64,000 bases of DNA from Amycolatopsis alba DSM 44262 (GCF_000384215.1 NZ_KB913032.1:6719605-6783604); one strand, 5' to 3'. Positions 33,135 through 41,888 are shown, counted from the stretch's first letter. Notes: a model not told the origin generated them from the letters alone. Numbers and translations are program-made.

Positions 33135-33914
33135 GTGCCGACACTGTTTCCGTACCTCGCCGACCCGCTTCCCCGTGCCTTCGCTCATCGGGGTTGGCAC
33201 CTCGGTGAGCTGGAAGGACTGGAGAACTCGTTGCCGGCCTTCCAGCAGGCGGTGACTGAGGGTTACCGCTATCTCGAGACGGATGTGCACGCGACGTCGG
33301 ACGGTGTGGTGGTCGTGCATCATGACGCGTCGCTGGACCGGACGACCGATGGCGCGGGGTTGATCTCCCGGCAGACGTGGGCGCAGCTGCGGACGGTCAA
33401 GATCGGCGGCCGTGCGCCGCTGTCCCGGCTGGAGGACGTCCTTGAGGAGTTGCCGGAGGCGCGGTTCAACGTCGACGTGAAGTCGAATCACGCGGTGGTG
33501 CCTTTCGTGCGGGCGGTCGAGCGGGCCGGGGCCCATGACCGGGTCGCGGCGGCGTCGTTCTCCGATGCGCGGTTGGCGCGGATCCGGAAGCTGGCCGGTC
33601 CGAAGCTGGTGACGGCGATGGGGCCGCGTTCGGTGGCGGTGATGTGGGCGAACGGGTTTCTGCCGTTGGTGTCGTTGAGGGCGTTGTCTCGGGGCGCGAT
33701 GGCGCAGGTGCCGGTGCGGCAGGGCCGGTTGAAAGTGGTGGACCGGGCGTTCCTGCGGCAGGCGGCGCGTGGGGGTTTCGAGGTGCACACGTGGACGGTG
33801 GACGATCCGGCGGAGATGCGGTCGTTGCTGGATCTGGGGGTGCACGGGATCGTGACGGACCGGCCTGATCTGCTGCGTGAGGTGCTTCGTGAGCGGGGCG
33901 CCTGGCTGTCCTGA
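33135..33914 (+). CDS. Glycerophosphodiester phosphodiesterase
   Basis: This 259-aa enzyme hydrolyses glycerophosphodiesters to glycerol-3-phosphate and an alcohol. It starts at GTG 33135 (MPTLFPYLADPLPRAFAHRG). Active-site features: FAHRGWHLGELENSLPAF-like start with HRG and EN, ETDVHATSDGVVVVHHD (E-x-D and the second His), NVDVKS (metal Glu/Lys region) and VHTWTVDDPAEM near the end. No signal peptide, so cytoplasmic (UgpQ-like). A strong nested hairpin follows. Confidence 0.93.
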   Translation: MPTLFPYLADPLPRAFAHRGWHLGELEGLENSLPAFQQAVTEGYRYLETDVHATSDGVVVVHHDASLDRTTDGAGLISRQTWAQLRTVKIGGRAPLSRLEDVLEELPEARFNVDVKSNHAVVPFVRAVERAGAHDRVAAASFSDARLARIRKLAGPKLVTAMGPRSVAVMWANGFLPLVSLRALSRGAMAQVPVRQGRLKVVDRAFLRQAARGGFEVHTWTVDDPAEMRSLLDLGVHGIVTDRPDLLREVLRERGAWLS

Positions 33915-33943
33915 CTCGGTTGCCGCTCCCCTCGGGTGCGCTG

Positions 33944-34005
33944 GCAGCGTCCCGAGCGCCCGCCCGAGACGCTCATCGTCTCGAACGTGGCGCTCGGGAC
34001 GCTGC
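33944..34005. terminator. Nested hairpin between GDPD and Rpf genes
   Basis: GCAGCGTCCCGAGCG (33944-33958) is perfectly mirrored at 33991-34005; inside, GAGACG/CGTCTC (33966-33982) makes a second stem with a 5-nt loop. It lies between convergent genes and probably terminates both. Confidence 0.75.
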
Positions 34006-34025
34006 TCCCGCAGCCGCGCGGGTGG

Positions 34026-34736
34026 TCACCGGGGTGGTTTGCCGTTCCAGGCGGCGTCCCAGGTCTTGGGGCCGAGGCGGCCTGAGTCGTTGATGCCGTT
34101 GGCGCGCTGGAGGGCGAGGACGGCTTCGCGGGTTTTGTCGTAGTAGCAGCCTGTGCCGGTGAAGCCGTAGCCATAGGCGTTCATCCGCAGTTGGAACTGC
34201 TTGAGGGGTGCCGCGCAGTCTCCGTAGGCGTAGACGACGCCTGGCCAGTCGGGTTTGGGTCCGCCGGGAGGGGCGGGCGGGGTGGGTTTCGGCTTGGGCG
34301 GAGGCGGCGGGGCGGGTTGTCCTCCCCCGCCGATGTAGGCGGAGTCGTCGTAGGACGGGACGCGTTTGCTGCGGGCGTCGTCGTCGTTGCGGAAGCCGAG
34401 TTTGCCTGCGCATTCCCAGGGTTGCCAGCCGCGCATGCGGTAGAGGTAGAGAGCCCGGTAGTCCTGTTCGCGGGGGCTGGCCTGGTCGGGTCGCCCTTGG
34501 CCGCCGACGCTGCGCCAGGTGGGCAGGTCGAACTGGTAGGCGCCGTAGTAGCCGTTGCCGGTGTTGATGTTGTAGCGCCCGCTCGATTCACACATGCGGA
34601 GCTTGGCCCAGTAGGAGCCGTGGGGATCCGCGGCGGCGGATCCGGTGGTGGCGATCTGCAGGCCCGTCACGGCGAGGGCGAGCAGGAGCGTTCTCGCCAC
34701 TACGCGGTGTGCTGTGCGAAGGCGATGGGTCCTCAT
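34026..34736 (-). CDS. Secreted resuscitation-promoting factor-like protein
   Basis: This 236-aa secreted peptidoglycan-active enzyme has a signal peptide (basic MRTHRLRTAHRVVAR, hydrophobic core, AAADP site). The Rpf lysozyme-like domain follows: WAKLRMCESSGRYNINTGNG with the catalytic Glu, then YYGAYQFDLPTWRSVGG. A Pro/Lys/Gly linker leads to a C-terminal peptidoglycan-binding-like domain (FQLRMNAYGYGFTGTGCYYD ... LGPKTWDAAW). Rpf proteins cleave peptidoglycan and promote growth from dormancy or spores. The 234-bp gap to the divergent transporter is enough for a long leader; I looked for a ydaO-type riboswitch and could not support one. Confidence 0.93.
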   Translation of the reverse strand: MRTHRLRTAHRVVARTLLLALAVTGLQIATTGSAAADPHGSYWAKLRMCESSGRYNINTGNGYYGAYQFDLPTWRSVGGQGRPDQASPREQDYRALYLYRMRGWQPWECAGKLGFRNDDDARSKRVPSYDDSAYIGGGGQPAPPPPPKPKPTPPAPPGGPKPDWPGVVYAYGDCAAPLKQFQLRMNAYGYGFTGTGCYYDKTREAVLALQRANGINDSGRLGPKTWDAAWNGKPPR

Positions 34737-34970
34737 GAGCGGAACAGTAAATAACGGACACTTGCTTCACAAGAGTCACAGCTTGACCACCAGCCTCACA
34801 TGAAACACACGTGGTTCGTGGCAGCGACACGCCGACGAAGGTCGGGCAAGTGGCCGGGAAGGGTTCGTCAAACGTCGAAACGAACACGGTCCGGACTCGT
34901 GCCGGACAGGCGGGTGTGATCACCAGTAGTCTCCCGCTGACCTCGACGTTTACGACCTCAGGAGCAGTGC

Positions 34971-36371
34971 ATGACGGTGGCCGTGACCCGTGACCGCAAG
35001 CGGGTGTGGCGGGCTTGGTACCTCTACGACTGGGCCAATTCGCCGTTCTATTCGTCGGTCATCACGGTGTTCGGTGCGCTCTATTTGAGCGATATCGCGT
35101 CCGCGGATGCCAAGACGAATTTCACCCTTAACGGGGACAAGGCGTGCACCGATTCGAGTGGAGCTTCGAGCACCCTGCAGAACTGTGACGTCTCGTTGTT
35201 CGGGCTGCATTTCCCGGCCGGGTCGTTGTGGGGGTATCTGCTGTCGGTCGCGACGGTGACGCAGGTCCTGGTGTTGCCGATCGCCGGCGCGATCGCGGAC
35301 CGGAGCAGGCACAAGCGGCGGATTCTCGGCGGGTTCGCGTTCCTGGGCGCGGTGGCGTCGGCGGCGATGTTCTTCATCGCGGGGACGGACTGGCAGGTCG
35401 GTGTCTGGACGTTCATCCTGGCCAATATCGGTTATGGCGGTGCGCTGGTCGTCTATTACTCGTTCCTGGTGGACATCGCGGAGCCGGATGAGCGGGACGC
35501 GGTGTCGTCGAAGGGTTGGGCGTTCGGGTATCTCGGCGGTGGTCTGGCGCTGGCGCTGCAGCTGGGGTTCTTCATGGGGCATGGCTTCTTCGGGGTAAGC
35601 GAGCATCTGGCGATCCAGATCTGCTTCCTGACGTCGGGGATCTGGTGGGCGGTGTTCACCGTCCCGGCGGTGCGCTCACTCCCCCAGACTCATGTGCCGA
35701 CGTCGGCCGAGCGGGGTCTGTCGGTGCTGACGGCGGGGTTCAAGGAGCTGAAGCAGACGATCAGGGAGGCGAAGGCCTATCCCCTGACGCTGGCGTTCCT
35801 CGGGAGCTACCTGATCTTCACCGACGGCATCACGACGGTGGTGTCGGTGTCGGCGCAGTACGGGAAGGACGAGCTGAAGTACAGCACTCAGGTGTTGATC
35901 GTCACGATCCTGGTGATCCAGTTCCTGGCGTATGCCGGGGCGATGATCCATGGGGCGATCGCGGCCCGTGTCGGGGCGAAGAAGACGATCTTGGGCAGCC
36001 TGGTGGCCTGGGTGGTCGTGTTGTGCTTCGCGTTCTTCATCGAGGCCGGTCAGCCGCTGCAGTTCTACGCGGTGGCGGTCGGGATCGGGCTGGTGCTCGG
36101 CGGGACGAACGCGTTGTCGCGGTCGTTGTTCGGGCAGATGATCCCGGAGGGGAAGGACGCGCAGTACTTCTCGTTGTACGTGGTCGGTGAGCGGGGCACG
36201 TCGTGGCTGGGTCCCCTGTTGTTCGCGGCGGTCGGGCAGATCACCGGTTCGTTCCGCTGGGCGATCATCGCGCTGGTGATCTTCTTCGTGCTCGGTTTCG
36301 TGTTCGTGTGGCTGGTGCCGGTGCGCCGGGCGATCGAGGCGGCGGGTAACCGACCACCGGCGGTGCTGTGA
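34971..36371 (+). CDS. MFS transporter of the UMF1/Atg22 family
   Basis: This 466-aa membrane protein starts at ATG 34971 with AGGAG upstream. The N-terminal signature RAWYLYDWANSPFYSSVI defines the UMF1/Atg22-like group. About 12 hydrophobic helices are visible (e.g. LWGYLLSVATVTQVLVLPIA, TILGSLVAWVVVLCFAFFI), with the MFS loop ADRSRHKRRIL between helices 2 and 3. An extracytoplasmic Cys pair lies in the first large loop. It is thought to export amino acids or similar small solutes. The tdk gene follows 30 nt later. Confidence 0.92.
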   Translation: MTVAVTRDRKRVWRAWYLYDWANSPFYSSVITVFGALYLSDIASADAKTNFTLNGDKACTDSSGASSTLQNCDVSLFGLHFPAGSLWGYLLSVATVTQVLVLPIAGAIADRSRHKRRILGGFAFLGAVASAAMFFIAGTDWQVGVWTFILANIGYGGALVVYYSFLVDIAEPDERDAVSSKGWAFGYLGGGLALALQLGFFMGHGFFGVSEHLAIQICFLTSGIWWAVFTVPAVRSLPQTHVPTSAERGLSVLTAGFKELKQTIREAKAYPLTLAFLGSYLIFTDGITTVVSVSAQYGKDELKYSTQVLIVTILVIQFLAYAGAMIHGAIAARVGAKKTILGSLVAWVVVLCFAFFIEAGQPLQFYAVAVGIGLVLGGTNALSRSLFGQMIPEGKDAQYFSLYVVGERGTSWLGPLLFAAVGQITGSFRWAIIALVIFFVLGFVFVWLVPVRRAIEAAGNRPPAVL

Positions 36372-36401
36372 GGACGGAGCGTGCCGATAGGGTCGACCGT
36401 C

Positions 36402-37160
36402 GTGACCGTACTGAAGGAGAGTGGCCCGGACCCCACGGACGCGTTGTCGTCGGTGCCGGTGGCGGGTTCACGGCGGGGTGTGCCGGTCGTCGGGAAGTTG
36501 AAGTTCTGTTACGGGCCGATGGACTGCGGGAAGTCGACGCTGGCGTTGCAGATCGACCACAACCACGCGCGGCAGGGTCGTCGCGGGATGGTGCTGGTGC
36601 GGCATGACCGCTCCGGTGAGCCGCAGATCACCAGCCGGATCGGGTTGACGCGCAAGGCGATCGAGGTGGGGAACGAGACCGATCTGCGGTTGCTGGTGCG
36701 TGAGCAGTGGGCGGCGGGGCGGCACGTGGACTACCTGATCGTCGACGAGGCCCAGTTTTTGTCACCTGTTCAGGTGGATCAGCTGGCTGAACTGGCCGAT
36801 GACGTCCAGATAGACGTGTACTGCTTCGGGATCGCGACGGATTTCCGGAGTGTGTTGTTTCCGGGGGCGGCGCGGTTGTTCGAACTGGCGGACGAGTTGC
36901 AGCCGGTGCAGGTCGAGGTGTTGTGCTGGTGCGGGCAGACGGGACGGTTCAACGCGAGGGTGTCCGACGGTGAGGTGTTGCGGGCCGGGGACACCGTGGT
37001 GGTGGCGGATACCGAGCAAGCGCTAGTTGAAAGTTCATCGGTATCACGTTCCGAGGGTGAACTGAACACTGTCCGTTATCAGGTATTGTGCCGTCGGCAC
37101 TTTCGACTGGGCGACCTGGGGCCTACCTCGGCCCAACACGGTCAGTTACGGTTGACGTGA
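36402..37160 (+). CDS. tdk: Thymidine kinase (type II)
   Basis: This ~252-aa kinase phosphorylates thymidine with ATP (salvage). P-loop GPMDCGKST is at about residues 38-46, Walker B-like VDEAQFLSPVQVDQL near 110, and the zinc site is LCWCGQTGRFNARV plus CRRHF at the C-terminal end. GTG 36402 has TAGGGT ending 8 nt upstream, so it may be leaderless; the frame is open from 36381 and a shorter start at GTG 36480 would match typical bacterial Tk length. The extra ~26 N-terminal residues are common in actinomycete annotations. It probably has its own promoter within the 3' end of the transporter unit. Confidence 0.93.
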   Translation: MTVLKESGPDPTDALSSVPVAGSRRGVPVVGKLKFCYGPMDCGKSTLALQIDHNHARQGRRGMVLVRHDRSGEPQITSRIGLTRKAIEVGNETDLRLLVREQWAAGRHVDYLIVDEAQFLSPVQVDQLAELADDVQIDVYCFGIATDFRSVLFPGAARLFELADELQPVQVEVLCWCGQTGRFNARVSDGEVLRAGDTVVVADTEQALVESSSVSRSEGELNTVRYQVLCRRHFRLGDLGPTSAQHGQLRLT

Positions 37161-37304
37161 CAGGCGTACTACTAGCCCATCTGGGGGATATCCGCACCAA
37201 GATGGCCGTATTGACGTCACGCCAGAGCGCGAAACCACTCCTACTAGGAGAAGCTGTTGCCACCGGGTGACACAGCTCATCGTGAGCAAGGACATGGTGT
37301 CCAG

Positions 37305-37330
37305 GGAATCCTCTGGCCCACTCCGTCGTT
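37305..37330 (+). promoter_or_regulatory. SigR/SigH-type promoter for rbpA
   Basis: GGAAT at 37305-37309 and GTT at 37328-37330 are separated by exactly 18 nt, the signature of the thiol-oxidative-stress sigma factors SigR (Streptomyces) and SigH (mycobacteria). It lies 57 nt upstream of the rbpA start codon. In Streptomyces coelicolor rbpA is a known SigR target, so the match in both motif and gene is strong. Confidence 0.85.
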
Positions 37331-37386
37331 GCATAGGGTGAGCATCACCCTGGCTCCACCCGGAGCTGACTGAAAGGACCCCCATC

Positions 37387-37734
37387 ATGGCCGACCGTGT
37401 TCTCCGTGGAAGCCGGCTGGGAGCGGTCAGCTACGAGACCGACCGCAACCACGACCTCGCCCCTCGGCGCACCGTGCGCTACGCCTGCCCCAAGAACCAC
37501 GAGTTCGAGGTGCCCTTCTCCGACGACGCCGAGATCCCCTCGGTGTGGGAGTGCAGGCTGCACGGCAGCGAGTCCGAGATCGTGGACGGCGGGCAGCCGG
37601 AGCAGAAAAAGGTCAAGCCCCCGAGGACGCACTGGGACATGCTCCTGGAGCGCCGCTCGATTCCGGAGCTCGAAGATCTGCTCAACGAACGTCTCGCCGA
37701 GCTGAAGGGACGAAGGACCACCCGGTCCGCCTGA
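37387..37734 (+). CDS. rbpA: RNA polymerase-binding protein RbpA
   Basis: This 115-aa actinobacterial transcription factor binds RNA polymerase and principal sigma factors and stabilises the open complex. ATG 37387 has AAAGGA upstream. It begins MADRVLRGSRLGAVSYETD, has the zinc-core-like RYACPKNHEFEVPFSDDAE and WECRLHGSES, and the C-terminal sigma-interacting domain KPPRTHWDMLLERRSIPELE, LLNERLAEL. Length is typical. It is preceded by a SigR-type promoter and followed by a strong terminator. Confidence 0.98.
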   Translation: MADRVLRGSRLGAVSYETDRNHDLAPRRTVRYACPKNHEFEVPFSDDAEIPSVWECRLHGSESEIVDGGQPEQKKVKPPRTHWDMLLERRSIPELEDLLNERLAELKGRRTTRSA

Positions 37735-37771
37735 CGCACGGCACAAGTAGCTAGCCCCACCACGAACACGG

Positions 37772-37806
37772 CGAAGCCCCCGCGACCTCCCTCCGCGGGG
37801 GTTTCG
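37772..37806 (+). terminator. Intrinsic terminator after rbpA
   Basis: CGAAGCCCCCGCG (37772-37784) pairs with CGCGGGGGTTTCG (37794-37806) around 9 nt; T residues are included in the 3' arm. It separates rbpA from the convergent dapA gene and can work both ways. Confidence 0.85.
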
Positions 37807-37818
37807 TCATGTCCGGGG

Positions 37819-38709
37819 TCAGGCGACCGCGACGAGCGGTGCCAGCGCCTCTCGCAGTCGCCGCAGGTGCTCCGGCGGTGATTCGAGCAGCGGAAGCCGG
37901 ACCGTCGCGTGCGGGATGACGCCGAGTTCGGCGAGTGCCGCCTTGGTAATGATCGCCCCCTGCGAAGTCCGCATGATCGCGTCCGCCAGCGGGTGCAGTG
38001 CGGCGTTGAGCGCCCGTGCGGTGTCGAGGTCTCCCCCGCGTACGGCGCGGATGAGCTCGGCGTTGCGGTCGGCGAAGGCGTTGCCCACGACGCTCACGAG
38101 CCCTGTGGCGCCGGCGGCGAGGTAGGGCAGGTTGAGTTCGTCGATGCCGCAGTAGTAGGCCAGCGGGGTGCGTGTCATGACGGACATCGCTTCGAACAGG
38201 TCGCCCTTGGCGTCCTTGACGGCCCGGATCTTGGGGTGGCGGGCGAGTTCGACGAGGGTGGCCGCTTCCATGGTCGTCCCGGTGCGGGCGGGGACGTCGT
38301 AGAGCATCACCGGGAGTTCGGTGGCGTCGGCCACCGCCAGGCAGTGCGCCACAATTCCGGCCTGTGTCGGCTTGGAGTAGTAGGGGCAGACGAGCAGGAG
38401 CGCGTCGGCCCCGGCCGCCTCGGCGTCCCGCGCGCGGCGGATGCTGGTGGCGGTGTCGTAGGTTCCGACGCCGGCGATCACGCGTGCCCGGTTCCCGGCT
38501 TGGTTCGCCACGGCGCGGACGAGCAGGGCGGCTTCGGTGTCGGTCAGGGTGGGTGACTCGCCGGTGGTCCCGCCGACGACGATGCCGTCGCAGCCGGTGG
38601 CGAGCAGGTGGTCGACCAGGCGGGCGAGGCCGGGTTCGCTGAGTGTGCCGCCGGGTTCCATCGGGGTGACCATGGCGACGAGGTTGGAGCCGAAGAGCGA
38701 TTCGGTCAT
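37819..38709 (-). CDS. dapA: 4-hydroxy-tetrahydrodipicolinate synthase (DapA family)
   Basis: This 296-aa TIM-barrel lyase condenses pyruvate with aspartate semialdehyde for lysine and diaminopimelate. The start at ATG 38709 gives MTESLFGSNLVAMVTPM. GIVVGGTTGESPTLTD (pyruvate-binding Thr-Thr), VMLYDVPARTGTTM (catalytic Tyr) and IRAVKDAKGD (Schiff-base Lys) are all present. It is a stand-alone gene; actinomycetes often have several DapA paralogues, so this may not be the housekeeping copy. Divergent from a LysR gene 73 bp away that may regulate it. Confidence 0.9.
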   Translation of the reverse strand: MTESLFGSNLVAMVTPMEPGGTLSEPGLARLVDHLLATGCDGIVVGGTTGESPTLTDTEAALLVRAVANQAGNRARVIAGVGTYDTATSIRRARDAEAAGADALLLVCPYYSKPTQAGIVAHCLAVADATELPVMLYDVPARTGTTMEAATLVELARHPKIRAVKDAKGDLFEAMSVMTRTPLAYYCGIDELNLPYLAAGATGLVSVVGNAFADRNAELIRAVRGGDLDTARALNAALHPLADAIMRTSQGAIITKAALAELGVIPHATVRLPLLESPPEHLRRLREALAPLVAVA

Positions 38710-38782
38710 GCTGCCGATCCTGTCGGCGCCGATACCTGCGGTCCAGCGATGCTTTTTGGCCAATAGTGCGTAGCCTGGCTTC

Positions 38783-39676
38783 ATGATCGAGGTCGGAGCC
38801 TTACGGGCACTGCGGTCGGTGGCCGCGCTGGGAACGCTGGCACGAGCCGCGGACGAGCTGGGCTTCACTTCCTCGGCGGTGTCGCAGCAGATCAAACGGC
38901 TGGAACGCCAGATCGGGACGCCGGTGCTCGCTCCGGCGGGGCGCGGCGTCGTGCTGACTCCGGCCGGGCAAGCCGTCGTCGACTCCTCTCTGGAGGTGTT
39001 CCAGGCGCTCGAGCGTTGCACCGAGGCCGCTCAGTCGGTCGCGGAGGGCGCGCCTCGTGGCGTCCTGCGGGTGGCCGCGTTCTCCACCGCGATCCGCGGA
39101 CTGCTCGCTCCCGTCCATCCACGGCTGCTGAAGCGCCACCCCGACCTCCGCCTGCGGATCACCGAGCAGGATCCCGGCCAGGCGCTGCACAGTGTCGACG
39201 CCGGAACCGCCGATCTCGCACTCCTGCACGACGCCGACGGTCTGCCGGTCCCGCTGTCGCCCGCCTTGTCCCGGCACCTGGTGCACACCGACCTCGGTGA
39301 TGTCGTCATGGCCGAGACGCACCCGCTGGCCGGAGCCGGGTCACCGCTGGAGGGTGCGGACCTCGCCGGGCACGCGTGGGTGACCAGTCCGCCCGGCACG
39401 GTGTGTCATCAGTGGTTCCGGCGGCTGTTCGCCGGTTCGCCCGAGGAACCCGACGTGCGGCATCTGGTGGACGACTTCTCCACGCAGCTGTCGCTGGTCG
39501 CCTCGGGCGAGGTCCTCGCGCTGATCCCGCGTTTGGCGCGCCCACCGTTGAGTGACGGACTCGTCGCCCGGCCACTGCGGCGCCCGCCGACGCGCGAGGT
39601 GCACGCGGCGTGGCGTCGCAGCGCCGAGGCCAGCCCGGCGATCAAGGCCGTGCTGGCGGAACTTCAGGCGGCTTGA
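38783..39676 (+). CDS. LysR-family transcriptional regulator
   Basis: This 297-aa regulator has the N-terminal winged helix LRALRSVAALGTLARAADEL and TSSAVSQQIKRLERQIG, followed by LTPAGQAVV, and a C-terminal periplasmic-binding-like effector domain (GVLRVAAFSTAIRGLLAP). The ATG at 38783 faces dapA across a 73-bp gap containing AT-rich TTTTTGGCCAATAGTG, where LysR-type sites would be expected. Effector unknown. Confidence 0.92.
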   Translation: MIEVGALRALRSVAALGTLARAADELGFTSSAVSQQIKRLERQIGTPVLAPAGRGVVLTPAGQAVVDSSLEVFQALERCTEAAQSVAEGAPRGVLRVAAFSTAIRGLLAPVHPRLLKRHPDLRLRITEQDPGQALHSVDAGTADLALLHDADGLPVPLSPALSRHLVHTDLGDVVMAETHPLAGAGSPLEGADLAGHAWVTSPPGTVCHQWFRRLFAGSPEEPDVRHLVDDFSTQLSLVASGEVLALIPRLARPPLSDGLVARPLRRPPTREVHAAWRRSAEASPAIKAVLAELQAA

Positions 39677-39726
39677 TCGAGGGGTGTGCGCGGCGATTCG
39701 ACAGAAAGGGCAGGCCGGTCTCGCCG

Positions 39727-39761
39727 GCTGGTGTTGCGAAAGTGGCTTTCACAACACCAGC
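39727..39761. repeat. Dispersed intergenic hairpin (GCGAAAGTGGCTTTC type)
   Basis: GCTGGTGTTG (39727-39736) is mirrored at 39752-39761, with GAAAG/CTTTC continuing the stem around a 3-nt loop. The core GCGAAAGTGGCTTTC is the same as in the inner hairpin of the repeat at 12063-12313. It follows the LysR gene. Confidence 0.8.
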
Positions 39762-39792
39762 GTCCGCTCTAGCGCAGTGCGGCGTCGGTCCA

Positions 39793-39846
39793 GGTGATCG
39801 TGAGTGGCGATTCGGGTTCTAACCCGAATCGCCACTCACGATCACC
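39793..39846. repeat. Perfect 26-bp palindrome
   Basis: The left arm, GGTGATCGTGAGTGGCGATT and six more nt, is mirrored exactly at 39821-39846 with only 2 nt at the centre, giving an almost loop-free 54-nt cruciform between the LysR and DUF4406 genes. The GTGAxTGGC start resembles the palindrome inside the gene at 57031. Confidence 0.9.
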
Positions 39847-39907
39847 CCTGCCCAGCGCGGCCCGGCGGCACCGCGCGTCGCGAAAGCATCCTTTATGGAC
39901 GGTCGAG

Positions 39908-39947
39908 GAGGGTCGGCCAGGAACTAGGAGGGTCGGCCAGGAACTAG
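39908..39947. repeat. Exact 20-bp tandem duplication at a gene end
   Basis: The unit GAGGGTCGGCCAGGAACTAG occurs twice head to tail (39908-39927, 39928-39947). The second copy contains the stop codon (CTA on the + strand, 39944-39946) of the DUF4406 gene. It looks like a recent slippage or duplication event and leaves the protein unchanged. Confidence 0.9.
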
Positions 39948-40318
39948 GCGGCTTGATATCCGGGGATGTCCTCCGCCCGGTGGTAGACGTCGAGGCCGCG
40001 GGACAGCGCGATGGCGACGTCCTGGTCGGCGCCGGTGGATTCACCGGGCAGGCGCAGGACGGCGTCGCAGTGGTGCAGCAGCCTGTCGGCCGTCGGGTAC
40101 ATGACCTCCTTGGCGACCGGGTCGGCCACGGTCTTCCCGCCCGCGCCGCGCAGCACCGGGAGCGCGACCCACTCGCCGATCATCGGCACGTGTCCGCTGC
40201 GGAAGATCGGCCAGGCGGCCTCTTCGAGCCGGGCGAGGTTGCGGGCGAGGAGTTCGGGGTCGTCGCCGGTGCCGGAGCGGAACGGGCCGGCGATGAGGAT
40301 CATCAGAGGTTTGCTCAT
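39944..40318 (-). CDS. DUF4406 / nucleoside 2-deoxyribosyltransferase-like protein
   Basis: This 124-aa protein (ATG 40318, MSKPLMILIAGPFRSGTGDD) starts with the IAGPFRSGT loop and ends GADQDVAIALSRGLDVYH, the nucleoside 2-deoxyribosyltransferase-like fold pattern. Other conserved parts are WPIFRSGHVPMIGEWVALP and LHHCDAVLRLPGES. It may cleave N-glycosidic bonds of deoxyribonucleosides or be a DUF4406 hydrolase. It is divergent from a DeoR regulator 52 bp away, which fits nucleoside metabolism. Confidence 0.8.
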   Translation of the reverse strand: MSKPLMILIAGPFRSGTGDDPELLARNLARLEEAAWPIFRSGHVPMIGEWVALPVLRGAGGKTVADPVAKEVMYPTADRLLHHCDAVLRLPGESTGADQDVAIALSRGLDVYHRAEDIPGYQAA

Positions 40319-40369
40319 GCGGCGGAGCATAATGTGCAACAATCGGCAAGAACAAGGAGGAACGTGCAA

Positions 40370-41134
40370 ATGCTGGCTGCGCAACGACGAGACCTGCTGA
40401 TCGAACGCCTGAAGACCGAAGGCCGGATCGTGGCCAAGGACCTCGCCGCCGAACTCGGCGTATCAGAAGACAGTATCCGCCGTGACCTGCGAGAACTCGC
40501 CGATGCCGGACTCTGTCAGCGGGTCTACGGCGGAGCTCTGCCCGTCTCCCCCGCCACCGCCGACTACGCGACGCGGATGGCGGTCAGCGTCGCGGGCAAG
40601 GAACGGATCGCGAAACGTGCAGCAGCGTTGATCCGGCTCGGATCGACCGTCATCCTCGACGGCGGCACCACCGCGCTCGCGCTGGCGAAGGCTCTCCCCA
40701 TCGACCTCGAAGCGACGATCGTCACGCACAGTCCCACGGTCGCGGCCGCGCTCGTCACGCATCCGAAGGTCGAGGTGTTCCTCATCGGCGGACGGCTCTT
40801 CAAACATTCCGCCGTCACCTGCGGAGCGGCCGCGGCGGAGGCGGCGGACGGGATCAACGCCGACCTGTTCTTCCTCGGCGTCACCGGCGTGCACCCCGAG
40901 ACGGGACTCACGACCGGCGACTCGGACGAGGCCGCGATGAAACGCACGCTCGCCAAACGTGCCGCCGACACCTACGTGCTGGCCAGTTCGGAGAAGATCG
41001 GCGCGGCCTCGCCGTTCACCGTGCTCCCCCTGTCCGACGTCGCGGGCGTGATCACCGACGCGGCGCCGGACGAACCGACGGTGCAGGCGCTGGGGAAGCT
41101 CGGCGTGAGCGTGCTGGGCGTCAGCCCTTCTTGA
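40370..41134 (+). CDS. DeoR-family transcriptional regulator
   Basis: This 254-aa repressor starts at ATG 40370, 9 nt after AAGGAGG (GTG 40364 is too close). [35 protein letters not shown] and the VYGGAL wing. The sensor domain has [15 protein letters not shown] and [21 protein letters not shown], with the phosphosugar-binding DGGTT and SSEK. The effector is probably a phosphorylated sugar. The divergent DUF4406 gene is a likely target. The 3' end overlaps the convergent ppm1 by 14 nt. Confidence 0.92.
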   Translation: MLAAQRRDLLIERLKTEGRIVAKDLAAELGVSEDSIRRDLRELADAGLCQRVYGGALPVSPATADYATRMAVSVAGKERIAKRAAALIRLGSTVILDGGTTALALAKALPIDLEATIVTHSPTVAAALVTHPKVEVFLIGGRLFKHSAVTCGAAAAEAADGINADLFFLGVTGVHPETGLTTGDSDEAAMKRTLAKRAADTYVLASSEKIGAASPFTVLPLSDVAGVITDAAPDEPTVQALGKLGVSVLGVSPS

Positions 41135-41888
41135 CCAGCCCGCGAAGCTGCTGCCAGCGACGCTTGATCCCCCACACGCCGACCAGGACGATCGCCTCGC
41201 GCACGACCGAACCGCTCATCTTCGACTGACCGACCTCACGTTCGGTGAAGGTGATCGGCACCTCGACCACTTCGAAGCCGGCGAGCGCCGTGCGGAACGC
41301 GAGGTCGATCTGGAAGCAGTAGCCACGCGAGGCGATCTCGTCGAGCGGCAGCTTCTCCAGCACCGTGCGGCGGTACGCGCGGAAGCCGGCGGTGATGTCG
41401 TTGATCTTGGTGCCGAGCGCGATCCTTGCGTAGAAGTTCGCCACCCAGGACAGCGCCTTGCGCTGGAATGGCCAGTTCACCGTGCTGCCGCCGGGAACGT
41501 AGCGGGAGCCGATGGACAGGTCCGCGTCCTCGAGTGCGGCCAGCACCCGTGGCAGATCCTCCGGCGCGTGCGAGCCGTCGGCGTCCATCTCGACGATGGT
41601 GGCGTAGTCACGGGAGAGACCCCAGCGGAATCCGGCGACATACGCGGCGCCCAGACCGGCCTTCTCGGTCCGGTGCATGACCTGGATCCGCTCGTCGGCC
41701 TTCGCGAGTTCGTCGGCGATGTCGCCCGTCCCGTCGGGGCTGCCGTCGTCGACGACGAGGGCGTTCACGTCCGGGAGTGCCTTGAGCAGACGTTCCAGGA
41801 TCGGGCCGATGTTCTCCCGCTCGTTGTACGTCGGGACCACCACCAGCACCGGGTCGATTCCCTGGGCCCCCCGTGGCGCCTGCGCCAT
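41121..41888 (-). CDS. ppm1: Polyprenol-monophosphomannose synthase
   Basis: This 255-aa GT2 enzyme transfers mannose from GDP-mannose to polyprenol phosphate at the membrane, supplying lipid-linked mannose for protein and lipoglycan mannosylation. ATG 41888 has GGAGG upstream. It shows [27 protein letters not shown] (DxD-like), [28 protein letters not shown] and [11 protein letters not shown]. There is no C-terminal membrane domain, as usual when lnt is a separate gene; here lnt is directly upstream in the same operon (26-nt gap). Confidence 0.95.
   Translation of the reverse strand: MAQAPRGAQGIDPVLVVVPTYNERENIGPILERLLKALPDVNALVVDDGSPDGTGDIADELAKADERIQVMHRTEKAGLGAAYVAGFRWGLSRDYATIVEMDADGSHAPEDLPRVLAALEDADLSIGSRYVPGGSTVNWPFQRKALSWVANFYARIALGTKINDITAGFRAYRRTVLEKLPLDEIASRGYCFQIDLAFRTALAGFEVVEVPITFTEREVGQSKMSGSVVREAIVLVGVWGIKRRWQQLRGLVKKG

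Noticed and set aside
34737..34970. Possible ydaO/c-di-AMP riboswitch upstream of the Rpf gene
   Set aside because: Such riboswitches precede many actinomycete rpf genes, but I could not match the conserved core here by eye; a covariance-model search would decide.
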